Position numbers and translations under genes: made by a program. Below are positions 1-6,646 of a DNA stretch of 17,492 bases, piece by piece (position 1 is the first letter of the stretch; every line of letters begins with the position of its first letter). Under the pieces are notes generated by a model. It searched no databases. It was given only the letters and a program-made list of their open reading frames with translations, and was not told where the DNA came from. Source of the stretch: an uncultured Spirochaetia bacterium (GTDB lineage: Bacteria > Spirochaetota > UBA4802 > JAGODF01). The stretch spans positions 1 to 17,492 of the forward strand of contig CALCJG010000326.1 in NCBI GenBank assembly GCA_937967705.1, written 5' to 3'.

Positions 1-159
1 GAGGGATTGGAACAGGCCTTTGGGGACACCTTCCACAGGCTGGATCTTCTGGCTCCCGACGAGAAGGTGCGGATGTCGAAAGCCCTGGCGATCGTGCGGG
101 AGTCGCTGCACAGCGCCTGTCAGAAGATTACCGTCCGCCTTCGTGAACTGAAGATCTGA
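1..159 (+). CDS. 3' end of an unrecognised gene (partial)
   Basis: An open frame runs from the window edge to TGA at 157-159 and gives the last 52 residues of a protein. The visible part is a charged, probably helical tail (LDLLAPDEKVRMSKALAIV, ending RLRELKI) with no signal peptide, membrane segment or motif I recognise. The start and the domain lie upstream of the window. It converges with the QueG-like gene on the other strand, 39 nt away. It could be the C-terminus of a regulator or coiled-coil protein, but the fragment is too short to name. Confidence that it is coding rests on the clean frame and its position against the convergent gene. Confidence 0.55.
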   Translation, partial: EGLEQAFGDTFHRLDLLAPDEKVRMSKALAIVRESLHSACQKITVRLRELKI

Positions 160-161
160 TT

Positions 162-176
162 ACCGGGGGGGCACCC
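162..176. terminator. Possible weak bidirectional terminator between convergent genes
   Basis: A GC-only hairpin (CGGGG stem, GGGCA loop, CCCCG) follows the stop codon of the partial gene and lies 20-odd nt past the end of the QueG-like gene on the other strand. It has no real T-tract on either side (CTTTC on the + strand), so termination here is inferred mainly from the convergent layout. Confidence 0.3.
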
Positions 177-198
177 CGCTTTCACCAGGCGCTTCCCC

Positions 199-1326
199 TC
201 AAGCCCGTCGGCATGCCTCGAGGGCCGAAAGAACCTCCTCCCGGACGGGGGAATCGGCGTTGCCCGCAAAATCCTCCAGGGCATGACGCGCTTCCTCTCC
301 GCCGAGCGCGCCCAGCGCCCAGGCTGCCATTCTTCGGACGCGGTTGTCCGTGTTTTCCTCAAAGGCGCGTTTCAGGTCGCTGATGTACCGCTCGTCCAGG
401 GTGTTGCCCATGGCTCTGGCCGCGTTCATCTTCCAGCGCCACACATCGCTGTAAGTCATGTAAAACATGTGAGGCCATATGCGCTTTTCAAAATAGTCCC
501 TGTCCATATGGAGAAGTCTGGGAAGCGCGAAATCACCTTCCATGGCCAAAACCTTTTCATTCGGGGGCAGTTCCTGGGCCAGCCAGGGCTGGTTGCGGGG
601 GCAGACGTTCTGGCATCGGTCGCATCCGTACACGTAAAGCCCCATGGCCTCGCGCAGCTCGACAGGGGTGATGTCCTCCCCGAAATAGGTGAGATAGGAG
701 ATGCAGCGCCGGGGATCAATGGTGCCGTTGCCCTTCAGCGCCCGTGTAGGGCAGGCGGAGATGCAGGCGTTACGACACCAGACCGGGCAGCCCATCCCGA
801 GGGTGGGGGTGTCGGGTTCGAATACCCGGTCGATAACTATGGGGAGGGGCGTGATCCAGGAGCTCCGGCGGGCAGACCTGCTGGAGTAGAAGAGACAGTT
901 CTTGCCGAAGGTACCCAGGCCCGCTCGAGCGGCAGCCACCCGATGAGGCATGTGGAAGGGGACTTGCGAAGCTATGCCGTGATCCCGGAGGAAGGCGCGG
1001 AATTCCTTGACCCTCAGGGAGAGTCCGTCCCTGGTTACCCGGTCGTCGTCCAGATAACAGCGTCCGAAATGTCCCTGAAGGGATACGGGAAAGGAGCGGC
1101 GGAAATAGACGTCAATGAGTACAATGATGGAGCGGGCGCCGGGAAGAATTTTGCCTGGATCCGTTCCGTTGGCGAGGTCCAGTCCCACACGCTCCGCCCA
1201 GCCGTATTCCTCCCTTCGGGACATCAGGAGTTCCCGGTGTTCCTCGAAAGGATCAGCTGTGGTAAAACCGATATCATCGAACCCGCAGAGCCTTGCTTTC
1301 TCAATGATCATCTCCTTCGTTATCAT
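199..1326 (-). CDS. QueG-family iron-sulfur/corrinoid reductase, divergent
   Basis: 375 aa, close to the length of QueG (epoxyqueuosine reductase, last step of tRNA queuosine synthesis; cobalamin plus two [4Fe-4S]). Family signatures seen: ARAGLGTFGKN (residues 134-143, matching the QueG AGLGW.GK block), a ferredoxin-like cluster motif with Cys180, 184, 188 and 192, RRCISYLT (Cys208), YGCDRCQNVCP (Cys235, 238, 242), and a C-terminal HEAT-like part (about 300-372). Oddities: the conserved Asp in the VD(S/T)AP segment before AGLG is absent (here QVPFHMPHR), the usual GW is GT, and the first cluster reads Cx3Cx3Cx3CP rather than Cx2Cx2Cx3CP. It may therefore be a paralogue with another substrate, so I do not assign queG. 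The ATG at 1326 has an AGGGGG ribosome site 7 nt upstream. It lies 79 nt after the tetR-like gene, probably in one transcript. Confidence 0.8.
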   Translation of the reverse strand: MITKEMIIEKARLCGFDDIGFTTADPFEEHRELLMSRREEYGWAERVGLDLANGTDPGKILPGARSIIVLIDVYFRRSFPVSLQGHFGRCYLDDDRVTRDGLSLRVKEFRAFLRDHGIASQVPFHMPHRVAAARAGLGTFGKNCLFYSSRSARRSSWITPLPIVIDRVFEPDTPTLGMGCPVWCRNACISACPTRALKGNGTIDPRRCISYLTYFGEDITPVELREAMGLYVYGCDRCQNVCPRNQPWLAQELPPNEKVLAMEGDFALPRLLHMDRDYFEKRIWPHMFYMTYSDVWRWKMNAARAMGNTLDERYISDLKRAFEENTDNRVRRMAAWALGALGGEEARHALEDFAGNADSPVREEVLSALEACRRA

Positions 1327-1405
1327 GTTGTATCCCCCTGAAAAGAATCAGTCTATGATGACCGGCAGGCCACGGTTCCTGTGCACCGTGTCCCGTCGGA
1401 TAATG

Positions 1406-1990
1406 TCAATCCATCTCCAGCATCTGGCGGATTGCCCTGATGCAGTTTTTAAGGGCCTCCTCCTTTTTTGTCAGGCGGCACATCATGATGCTTCCTTCCA
1501 GGGAGGTCAGGATGTGCAGAGCCAGGGAATCAGGGTCGTGGCGGGGATTCAAGAGCCCATCCCGGCGGGCTTCCTCGAGAAGCCCGGAGAATAAACGCCT
1601 CCATCCATCGAAGGTGTCCCGTATGAAGCTGCTCAGTTCCCGGTTCTCATCGCTCGTCTCAAGCGCGGTGTTCCCGAAGATGCATCCGCCCACAAACCTT
1701 CGTTTCCTGTGCCACTGGGCCACGGCGCTGAGAATGTCCATCAGCTTCTCGAGGGGGGCAGTGCTTTTGATCCTGCTCTGAATATAGATCTCGTATTCGG
1801 TCCTGGCCATTCTCAGTATCTCCAGGGTCAACTCCTCCTTGGATGAGAAGTGAAAATAGAGATTGCCCTTCTTGACCCCCGTGGCATCGATGATGTCCTT
1901 GACGCTCGTGCCCCTGATGCCGTTTCTGTTTACAATAGCGATCGCCGTCTCCAGGACCCTGGCTTTTGTCTGCTCACCCTTTGATCGCAT
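1406..1990 (-). CDS. TetR/AcrR-family transcriptional regulator
   Basis: About 194 aa. The N-terminus is the TetR helix-turn-helix: TKARVLETAIAIV helix 1, then GIRGTSVKDIIDATGVKKGNLYFHFSSKEEL, with the typical G-TSV-DI-DATGVKKGNLY-HF recognition core. The C-terminal ligand domain contains RFVGGCIFGNTALE, a pattern common in AcrR-type members. The open frame extends to GTG codons at 1996 and 1993, but GGAGG at 1999-2003 lies 9 nt before the ATG at 1990 and only 3-6 nt before the GTGs, so 1990 is preferred. It sits just upstream of the QueG-like gene in the same direction and behind its own probable operator, suggesting autoregulation and control of the QueG-like enzyme. The ligand is unknown. 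Confidence 0.92.
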   Translation of the reverse strand: MRSKGEQTKARVLETAIAIVNRNGIRGTSVKDIIDATGVKKGNLYFHFSSKEELTLEILRMARTEYEIYIQSRIKSTAPLEKLMDILSAVAQWHRKRRFVGGCIFGNTALETSDENRELSSFIRDTFDGWRRLFSGLLEEARRDGLLNPRHDPDSLALHILTSLEGSIMMCRLTKKEEALKNCIRAIRQMLEMD

Positions 1991-2012
1991 CACCACGTGC
2001 CTCCAATAATAT

Positions 2013-2026
2013 ACTGACCAGTCGGT
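2013..2026. promoter_or_regulatory. Probable TetR operator
   Basis: ACTGACCAGTCGGT is an imperfect 14-bp palindrome (10 of 14 positions symmetric, GAC...GTC core) of the kind bound by TetR-family dimers. It lies immediately downstream of the -10 of the tetR-like gene and upstream of its ribosome site, so binding would block its own transcription. The neighbouring regulator is the inferred ligand; this is not shown. Confidence 0.6.
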
Positions 2027-2028
2027 AC

Positions 2029-2056
2029 ATTATTCACAGGGGGGACGGTTTGTCAA
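2029..2056 (-). promoter_or_regulatory. Promoter of the tetR-like/QueG-like operon
   Basis: On the minus strand, a perfect -35 TTGACA (+ strand 2051-2056) is separated by 16 nt from AATAAT (2029-2034), which matches the -10 consensus at five of six positions. The start point would fall around 2020-2023, inside the palindrome at 2013-2026. Confidence 0.7.
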
Positions 2057-2140
2057 TCAGATTTATCGTCCCCCCATTCCCGAGATGATCGTTGATTTGA
2101 TTTGGGATTAGGGATTCAGGCGGCAGATTTTTTAATTTGA

Positions 2141-2169
2141 TTGCATTCCTCTTCCGGCGGGTGTATATT
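2141..2169 (+). promoter_or_regulatory. Candidate glgP promoter (weak -35)
   Basis: TATATT at 2164-2169 (five of six -10 matches) has TTGCAT at 2141-2146 with a 17-nt spacer. The -35 is poor (three of six), so this is tentative. It would give a leader of about 75 nt containing the GTTC-N6-GAAC hairpin at 2207-2220. Confidence 0.3.
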
Positions 2170-2206
2170 TCAAATGAATTCATTCCGATACCTGATGACG
2201 TTCTCC

Positions 2207-2220
2207 GTTCCCTGCCGAAC
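2207..2220. promoter_or_regulatory. GTTC-N6-GAAC palindrome in front of glgP
   Basis: GTTCCCTGCCGAAC. As RNA the arms extend outward to a 9-bp stem with two G-U pairs (2202-2225) and a CCUGCC loop, ending about 25 nt before the glgP start codon. The same 14 bases occur at 9473-9486. The function is unknown: operator or leader hairpin. Confidence 0.35.
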
Positions 2221-2250
2221 GGGGGTCATTACACAGTGGGGAGGTGCGTT

Positions 2251-4719
2251 ATGCCGGAAAAAAAGAGTCGGGATTCCGTGGATCTTGCATCATCTGGCCC
2301 AGAGGGGGTGTCTCTGGAGGAGAGCATCAAGAGGCATATTATTCTTCTTCTCGGCAATGATTATCGTCCCCCGCGAAAGGATACCTATTACAGCGGCCTG
2401 GCCTATTGTGTCCGTGACAGATTGCTGGCGAAGTGGCTCAACGCCCAGCGATCCTATTATGACACCGGAGTTAAGCGGGTCTATTATCTTTCCATGGAAT
2501 TTCTGCCCGGTCCCTTCATGAAGAGCTATATCCTCAGCCTGGACATGGAGGAGGAGTGTCGCCGGGCGCTTGAGAAGACCGAATTTCACCTGGAGGAGTT
2601 GGAGGAGCAGGAGGCCGATCCCGGGCTGGGAAACGGGGGGCTCGGGCGCCTCGCCTCCTGCTATATGGATTCCCTGGCCTGCCTGGGAATCCCCGGTTAC
2701 GGCTACGGCATACGATACGACTACGGCATTTTCCATCAGAACATCGTGAACGGCTATCAGGTGGAGGAGTGCGACAACTGGATGCGCAACGGCAATCCCT
2801 GGGAGATAACCCGGAGGAATTTCCTCTATACGGTCCGGCTCTACGGACGTTCCGAATCCTACACCGACGGATCGGGCCGTTTGCGTTACCGCTGGGTCGA
2901 TACCGTGAGCGTCAATGCCATGGCCTGCGATATCCTGATTCCCGGGTACGCCAATAACACCGTCAACAACATGCGCCTCTGGGCGGCGATGTCCAGCAGG
3001 GATTTCAACCTGGATTTCTTCAACCATGGCGATTACATCAAGGCGATGGAGGACAAGGTCCTGACGGAGAACATCTCCAAGGTGCTCTATCCCAGCGATG
3101 ATGTGGAGCAGGGCAGGGAACTCAGGCTGAAGCAGCAGTACTTCTTCGTGGCCGCCACCTTCCAGGACATACTGCGCCGGCTGAAAAAGAAAAACACCCC
3201 ACCGACGTCCCTGCCGGACCTGGTGGCGGTGCAGTTGAACGATACGCATCCCGCCATAAGCATCCCTGAGCTGATGCGTCTTCTCCTGGACGAGGAGGGT
3301 ATGGAGTGGGAGGATGCCTGGGCGGTCTGCGTAAAGACCTTCGCCTATACCAATCACACCGTTTTACCCGAGGCCCTGGAGACCTGGCCGGTGAGTCTCC
3401 TGGGACGCCTGCTGCCCCGTCATCTGGAAATCATCTACGAAATCAACCGCCGCTTCCTGGAGGAGGTGGCGGCGCGCTATCCCGGCGATACCGGGAGACT
3501 CTCCCGCATGTCCATCATACAGGAGGGAGCCGAGAAGCGTGTCCGCATGGCCAACCTGGCCGTTGTGGGAAGCCATACCGTCAACGGGGTTGCCGAGCTA
3601 CACAGCCGCATTCTGAAACAGCAGATCTTCCGGGACTTTGATGAGTTTTATCCGGGGAAATTCGTCAACGTGACCAACGGCATCACCCAGCGGCGCTGGC
3701 TCCTGCAGGCCAACACGGGCCTCTCGGAACTCATCTCATCGAAGATAGGGCGGAACTGGATCACGGATCTCAATGCCCTGAAGGCTCTGGTTCCCCTGGC
3801 GGAGGACGCCCAATTCCGTTCCGCCTGGAGAAGGGTGAAGCAGAAGAACAAGGCGGCTCTCCGGGACTATATTTACAGGAGGACCGGCGTGGAGCTGAAT
3901 GTCGATACCCTCTTCGATATACAGATCAAGCGTATACACGAGTACAAGCGGCAGCTGCTCAACGTGCTGCATGTCATTGCGCTCTACCGCCGACTGAAGA
4001 AGAACCCTTCCCTGGATACGGTTCCCCGTTCCGTCATCATCGGCGGCAAGGCGGCGCCGGCCTATTACATGGCCAAGCTGATCATCAAGCTGGTCAACGC
4101 GGTGGCGGCGGTGGTCAACGGCGATCCGGATATTCGGGGAAAACTCGCCCTGGTGTTCCTGCCTAATTACTGTGTCTCCCAGGCGGAGAGGGTGGTCTCG
4201 GCGGCGGATCTCTCCGAGCAGATATCCACGGCGGGGATGGAGGCGTCGGGGACCGGGAACATGAAGTTTGCCCTCAACGGGGCCCTTACGATAGGTACTC
4301 TGGACGGGGCCAATATCGAGATCATGGAGGAGGTGGGCCGCGAGAATATCTTCATCTTCGGTCTGAAGAGCGACGAGGTGGATCAACTGAAAAGTTCGGG
4401 ATACAATCCCCGGGATTACTACCATGCCGATGAGGAGCTTCGCGGGGCCGTCGATATGATCGCCTCCGGTTTTTTCTCGCCGGAGAGACCGGATCTCTTT
4501 CAGCCGATCGTCGATGCCCTTCTGAACTCCGGCGACAGGTATTTCCTCATGGCCGATTTTGGGTCCTACATCAAAGCCCAGGAGGCAGTGGACCGCCTGT
4601 ATCGCCATCAGGAGGAGTGGGTCAGAAAGTCCATTTTGAATACCGCCCGCATGGGGAAGTTCTCCAGCGACAGGGCAGTGAGGGAATACGCTGAAAGGAT
4701 CTGGCATGTAAAACTTTAG
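2251..4719 (+). CDS. glgP: Glycogen/alpha-glucan phosphorylase
   Basis: 822 aa, the usual length for the GT35 family. It releases glucose 1-phosphate from glycogen or maltodextrin by PLP-dependent phosphorolysis in the cytoplasm. Seen: N-terminal YYLSMEFLPG and the LGNGGLGRLASCY-DSLA substrate-site block, VQLNDTHP, QIKRIHEYKRQLLN, and the PLP-lysine block MEASGTGNMKFALNGALTIG with the lysine at residue 672 (E. coli GlgP uses Lys662). The frame is open further upstream to a TTG at 2137, but the ATG at 2251 has GGGAGG 6 nt before it and fits the family N-terminus. No other glycogen genes (glgA, glgB, glgC) are adjacent, so it appears monocistronic, bounded by the divergent tetR-like gene and a terminator. 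Glycogen versus maltodextrin preference cannot be told from sequence. Confidence 0.96.
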   Translation: MPEKKSRDSVDLASSGPEGVSLEESIKRHIILLLGNDYRPPRKDTYYSGLAYCVRDRLLAKWLNAQRSYYDTGVKRVYYLSMEFLPGPFMKSYILSLDMEEECRRALEKTEFHLEELEEQEADPGLGNGGLGRLASCYMDSLACLGIPGYGYGIRYDYGIFHQNIVNGYQVEECDNWMRNGNPWEITRRNFLYTVRLYGRSESYTDGSGRLRYRWVDTVSVNAMACDILIPGYANNTVNNMRLWAAMSSRDFNLDFFNHGDYIKAMEDKVLTENISKVLYPSDDVEQGRELRLKQQYFFVAATFQDILRRLKKKNTPPTSLPDLVAVQLNDTHPAISIPELMRLLLDEEGMEWEDAWAVCVKTFAYTNHTVLPEALETWPVSLLGRLLPRHLEIIYEINRRFLEEVAARYPGDTGRLSRMSIIQEGAEKRVRMANLAVVGSHTVNGVAELHSRILKQQIFRDFDEFYPGKFVNVTNGITQRRWLLQANTGLSELISSKIGRNWITDLNALKALVPLAEDAQFRSAWRRVKQKNKAALRDYIYRRTGVELNVDTLFDIQIKRIHEYKRQLLNVLHVIALYRRLKKNPSLDTVPRSVIIGGKAAPAYYMAKLIIKLVNAVAAVVNGDPDIRGKLALVFLPNYCVSQAERVVSAADLSEQISTAGMEASGTGNMKFALNGALTIGTLDGANIEIMEEVGRENIFIFGLKSDEVDQLKSSGYNPRDYYHADEELRGAVDMIASGFFSPERPDLFQPIVDALLNSGDRYFLMADFGSYIKAQEAVDRLYRHQEEWVRKSILNTARMGKFSSDRAVREYAERIWHVKL

Positions 4720-4833
4720 GGATTGGTCCGGGTTTACATCACGGGTTCTTGCTTCAACGTGTGTGGGCAGGCCCTTCCCCGGCGGGGGTGTGACCATACT
4801 CTCTGAGGTGAAGCTTTCCGTCAGTGTAAGTAT

Positions 4834-4864
4834 AAAAAAGGATGGGGGTTCCCATCCTTTTTTT
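4834..4864. terminator. Strong bidirectional rho-independent terminator
   Basis: AAAAAAGGATGGG (4834-4846), loop GGTT, then the exact complement CCCATCCTTTTTT plus one more T. The 13-bp stem is A/T-tailed on both sides and so gives a T-tract in either direction. It serves glgP (ends 4719) and the convergent ComEA-like gene (ends 4887). The 110 nt between glgP and this hairpin show nothing else convincing. Confidence 0.9.
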
Positions 4865-4886
4865 ATGGGATGATAAAAATTCCTCT

Positions 4887-5207
4887 TTATTTACCGCCCT
4901 GTTTGGCGATAATTTTCGAGGATATCTTGGCATAGGTGGCCCCGGGAACGATTTTCTTCTTTTTAAGGTCGGTTTTCAACTTGTAGGGACGGCCGGCAAT
5001 GATTTTCGCTGCCAGGGCTTCACCGATACCCGGCAGGGTCATCAGCTGGTCCTTGGAGGCGGAGTTGATATCGATCAGTTCCGCTTTCTTGCTGTCGGCC
5101 TTGGGAGCCCCTTTCTTGGAGGCTTTCCTGTCGGCGGAGAAAGCCAGTGTGGAGACGAAAGCCAGCGCTATGACGGCTACCAGCACTCTTGTGAAATTCT
5201 TTTTCAT
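4887..5207 (-). CDS. Secreted ComEA-like helix-hairpin-helix protein
   Basis: 106 aa. The N-terminus is a clear Sec signal peptide (MKKNFTRVLVAVIALAFVST, cleavage probably after AFS-A near residue 24). A Lys-rich linker follows (about 25-42), then one ComEA-type HhH domain: IDINSASKDQLMTLPGIGEALAAKII (about 45-70) and the second hairpin region through about residue 100. HhH domains bind the DNA backbone without sequence specificity. Secreted small ComEA proteins take part in DNA uptake, but no other competence gene is visible here and many bacteria have such proteins with no known role. The ATG at 5207 follows AGGAGG by 9 nt. A candidate promoter lies at 5241-5269. It shares the downstream terminator with glgP. 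Confidence 0.88.
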   Translation of the reverse strand: MKKNFTRVLVAVIALAFVSTLAFSADRKASKKGAPKADSKKAELIDINSASKDQLMTLPGIGEALAAKIIAGRPYKLKTDLKKKKIVPGATYAKISSKIIAKQGGK

Positions 5208-5240
5208 TTACGTGATCCTCCTGTAGTTTTATATGCTGGA

Positions 5241-5269
5241 ATAAAAGGGTTCGCTTTTATTCAAGTCAA
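5241..5269 (-). promoter_or_regulatory. Candidate promoter of the ComEA-like gene
   Basis: On the minus strand, TTGACT (5264-5269, five of six) and TTTTAT (5241-5246, four of six) are separated by 17 nt, in an AT-rich stretch directly before the gene's AGGAGG site. Confidence 0.5.
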
Positions 5270-5538
5270 TATAATTTATTTTTAATAATTCCTTTCAGAG
5301 TGGAAAAAAATCAATCAAAAAATGGGCTGATGACTCAATTAAATTTGCTTTCCCGGGTGGTCGGAAAAGACGGGCCTGCCGAGCGCCGTTCTGAAAAGAA
5401 CCGTATCGCCGGTCATGACCGGAGAAATTGGGATTGCTTTTTTATGCGAGGCTGTGATAGTCTTAGAAAGAAGCCGAGCGTCAAAGGTATTTTTGTCAAA
5501 GAGATGCCCGGCCTAGATCACATTGGGAGGGTTTATCG
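5270..5538. other. Divergent intergenic region with two palindromes
   Basis: The ComEA-like and zinc-ribbon genes are divergent with 331 nt between them. Besides the ComEA-side promoter, this stretch holds GTTCTGAAAAGAAC (5388-5401, 5-bp arms, GAAA loop) and a perfect 14-bp palindrome CCGGTCATGACCGG (5409-5422) only 7 nt further on. I see no convincing sigma-70 promoter for the zinc-ribbon gene and no credible small gene; a 103-codon frame starting at 5300 has no supporting features and runs into the zinc-ribbon gene out of frame. Confidence 0.4.
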
Positions 5539-6639
5539 ATGGCAACGTACAAAGGGTCTCTGCGAAGGTTCGAGGTCTTGTCCAAGTTCGTGCTTTTTCT
5601 CATCTCCGTGACGTTGAGTATGTTTCTGATCCTCCTGGGAGGTAAGATCCTGGATGATTTTGACAGCTGGATCCAGGCGCCCAATTATAAGGACTTTCAA
5701 GACAAGGCGGCCCTGTCCAGGGTCGATGCCGGGCTCAAGGCCATCGATGCACAGATCAGGGATTACCGGGAGCAGAAGTATCGGCTGCAAAAGTCCCGGG
5801 AGATAGCCAGCAGGAAGTATTTTTCAGAGAAAGAGGTTTTCGAAAACTGGCTGCAGACCCGCAAAGCCATCGGTTCCCCGGGACAGAATTCCGAGGTGCT
5901 TTCCCGGGCCCGCAGGCTGGATGAAACCAAGAAGATAGAGGAGGAATGGCAGCAGAAGCTCGATAAACTCGAGGAAAATTTCTATGAGGTGAACAAGAAG
6001 AAGGAAACCCTGGACAGGGAAAAAGAGAGAATCGACAGGGAGGACAATAAAAAGTATCAGTCCGCCATGATGGCCTATTCCCTGAAACTCTTCCTGGTAC
6101 GCCTGCTTTTCATCGCTCCCATACTGGCAATCGGCGTCTTCCTTTTCATCCGATACCGATCGAGCCGCTACAAGCCTCTGGTCTGGGGATATATACTTTT
6201 TTCCCTCTATGCCTTCTTCGTGGGGCTGGTACCCTATCTTCCCAGCTACGGGGGCTACATCCGCTATACCGTGGGCATTATCCTTACTGTGCTTCTGGGA
6301 TACTACATCATCAAGCAGCTCATGATCTATACCGAGAAAAAGAAGGCCGAGCTTCAGGAGTCCAATCAGGAGAGGGCCAAAAAGATTCAGCAGCAGACCG
6401 CCATCAAGGCCTATGCCTCCCACTGCTGTCCTTCCTGCGAGGTCGATTTTCTGATGAATAAATGGCATCCCCAGACGAAGGTGCTGAAGGATGTGGTGAT
6501 GGAGGATGACGCTCCGGATTACTGCACCCAGTGCGGACTGCAGCTCTTCGGGAAGTGCAGGACCTGCGGACACCGCAACTTCGTGCACTTCCCCTTCTGC
6601 TCCTCCTGCGGAGCGCCCCTTCAGCAGGGGAGCGATTAA
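5539..6639 (+). CDS. Four-helix membrane protein with coiled coil and double zinc ribbon
   Basis: 366 aa; I do not recognise a named family. Order of parts: TM1 (about 17-35); a highly charged, probably coiled-coil segment (about 58-172); TM2 (183-205), TM3 (213-234) and TM4 (242-264); a short charged helix (265-290); then four CxxC knuckles at 297-300, 329-332, 340-343 and 354-357, making two zinc ribbons. By the positive-inside rule the ribbons are cytoplasmic and the coiled coil is in the periplasm. The ATG at 5539 has GGGAGG 8 nt upstream. It stands alone, divergent from the ComEA-like gene and convergent, 7 nt apart, with the YchF-like gene. A scaffold or sensor linking a periplasmic rod to a cytoplasmic zinc module is a guess only. 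Confidence 0.85.
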   Translation: MATYKGSLRRFEVLSKFVLFLISVTLSMFLILLGGKILDDFDSWIQAPNYKDFQDKAALSRVDAGLKAIDAQIRDYREQKYRLQKSREIASRKYFSEKEVFENWLQTRKAIGSPGQNSEVLSRARRLDETKKIEEEWQQKLDKLEENFYEVNKKKETLDREKERIDREDNKKYQSAMMAYSLKLFLVRLLFIAPILAIGVFLFIRYRSSRYKPLVWGYILFSLYAFFVGLVPYLPSYGGYIRYTVGIILTVLLGYYIIKQLMIYTEKKKAELQESNQERAKKIQQQTAIKAYASHCCPSCEVDFLMNKWHPQTKVLKDVVMEDDAPDYCTQCGLQLFGKCRTCGHRNFVHFPFCSSCGAPLQQGSD

Positions 6640-6646
6640 AGGGACG

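Noticed and set aside
2137..2250. Longer glgP start at TTG 2137
   Set aside because: No ribosome site there; the ATG at 2251 has GGGAGG at good spacing and fits the family N-terminus.
6611..6631. CCCCT/AGGGG hairpin as terminator of the zinc-ribbon gene
   Set aside because: It is inside the coding end and is not followed by a T-tract on either strand.
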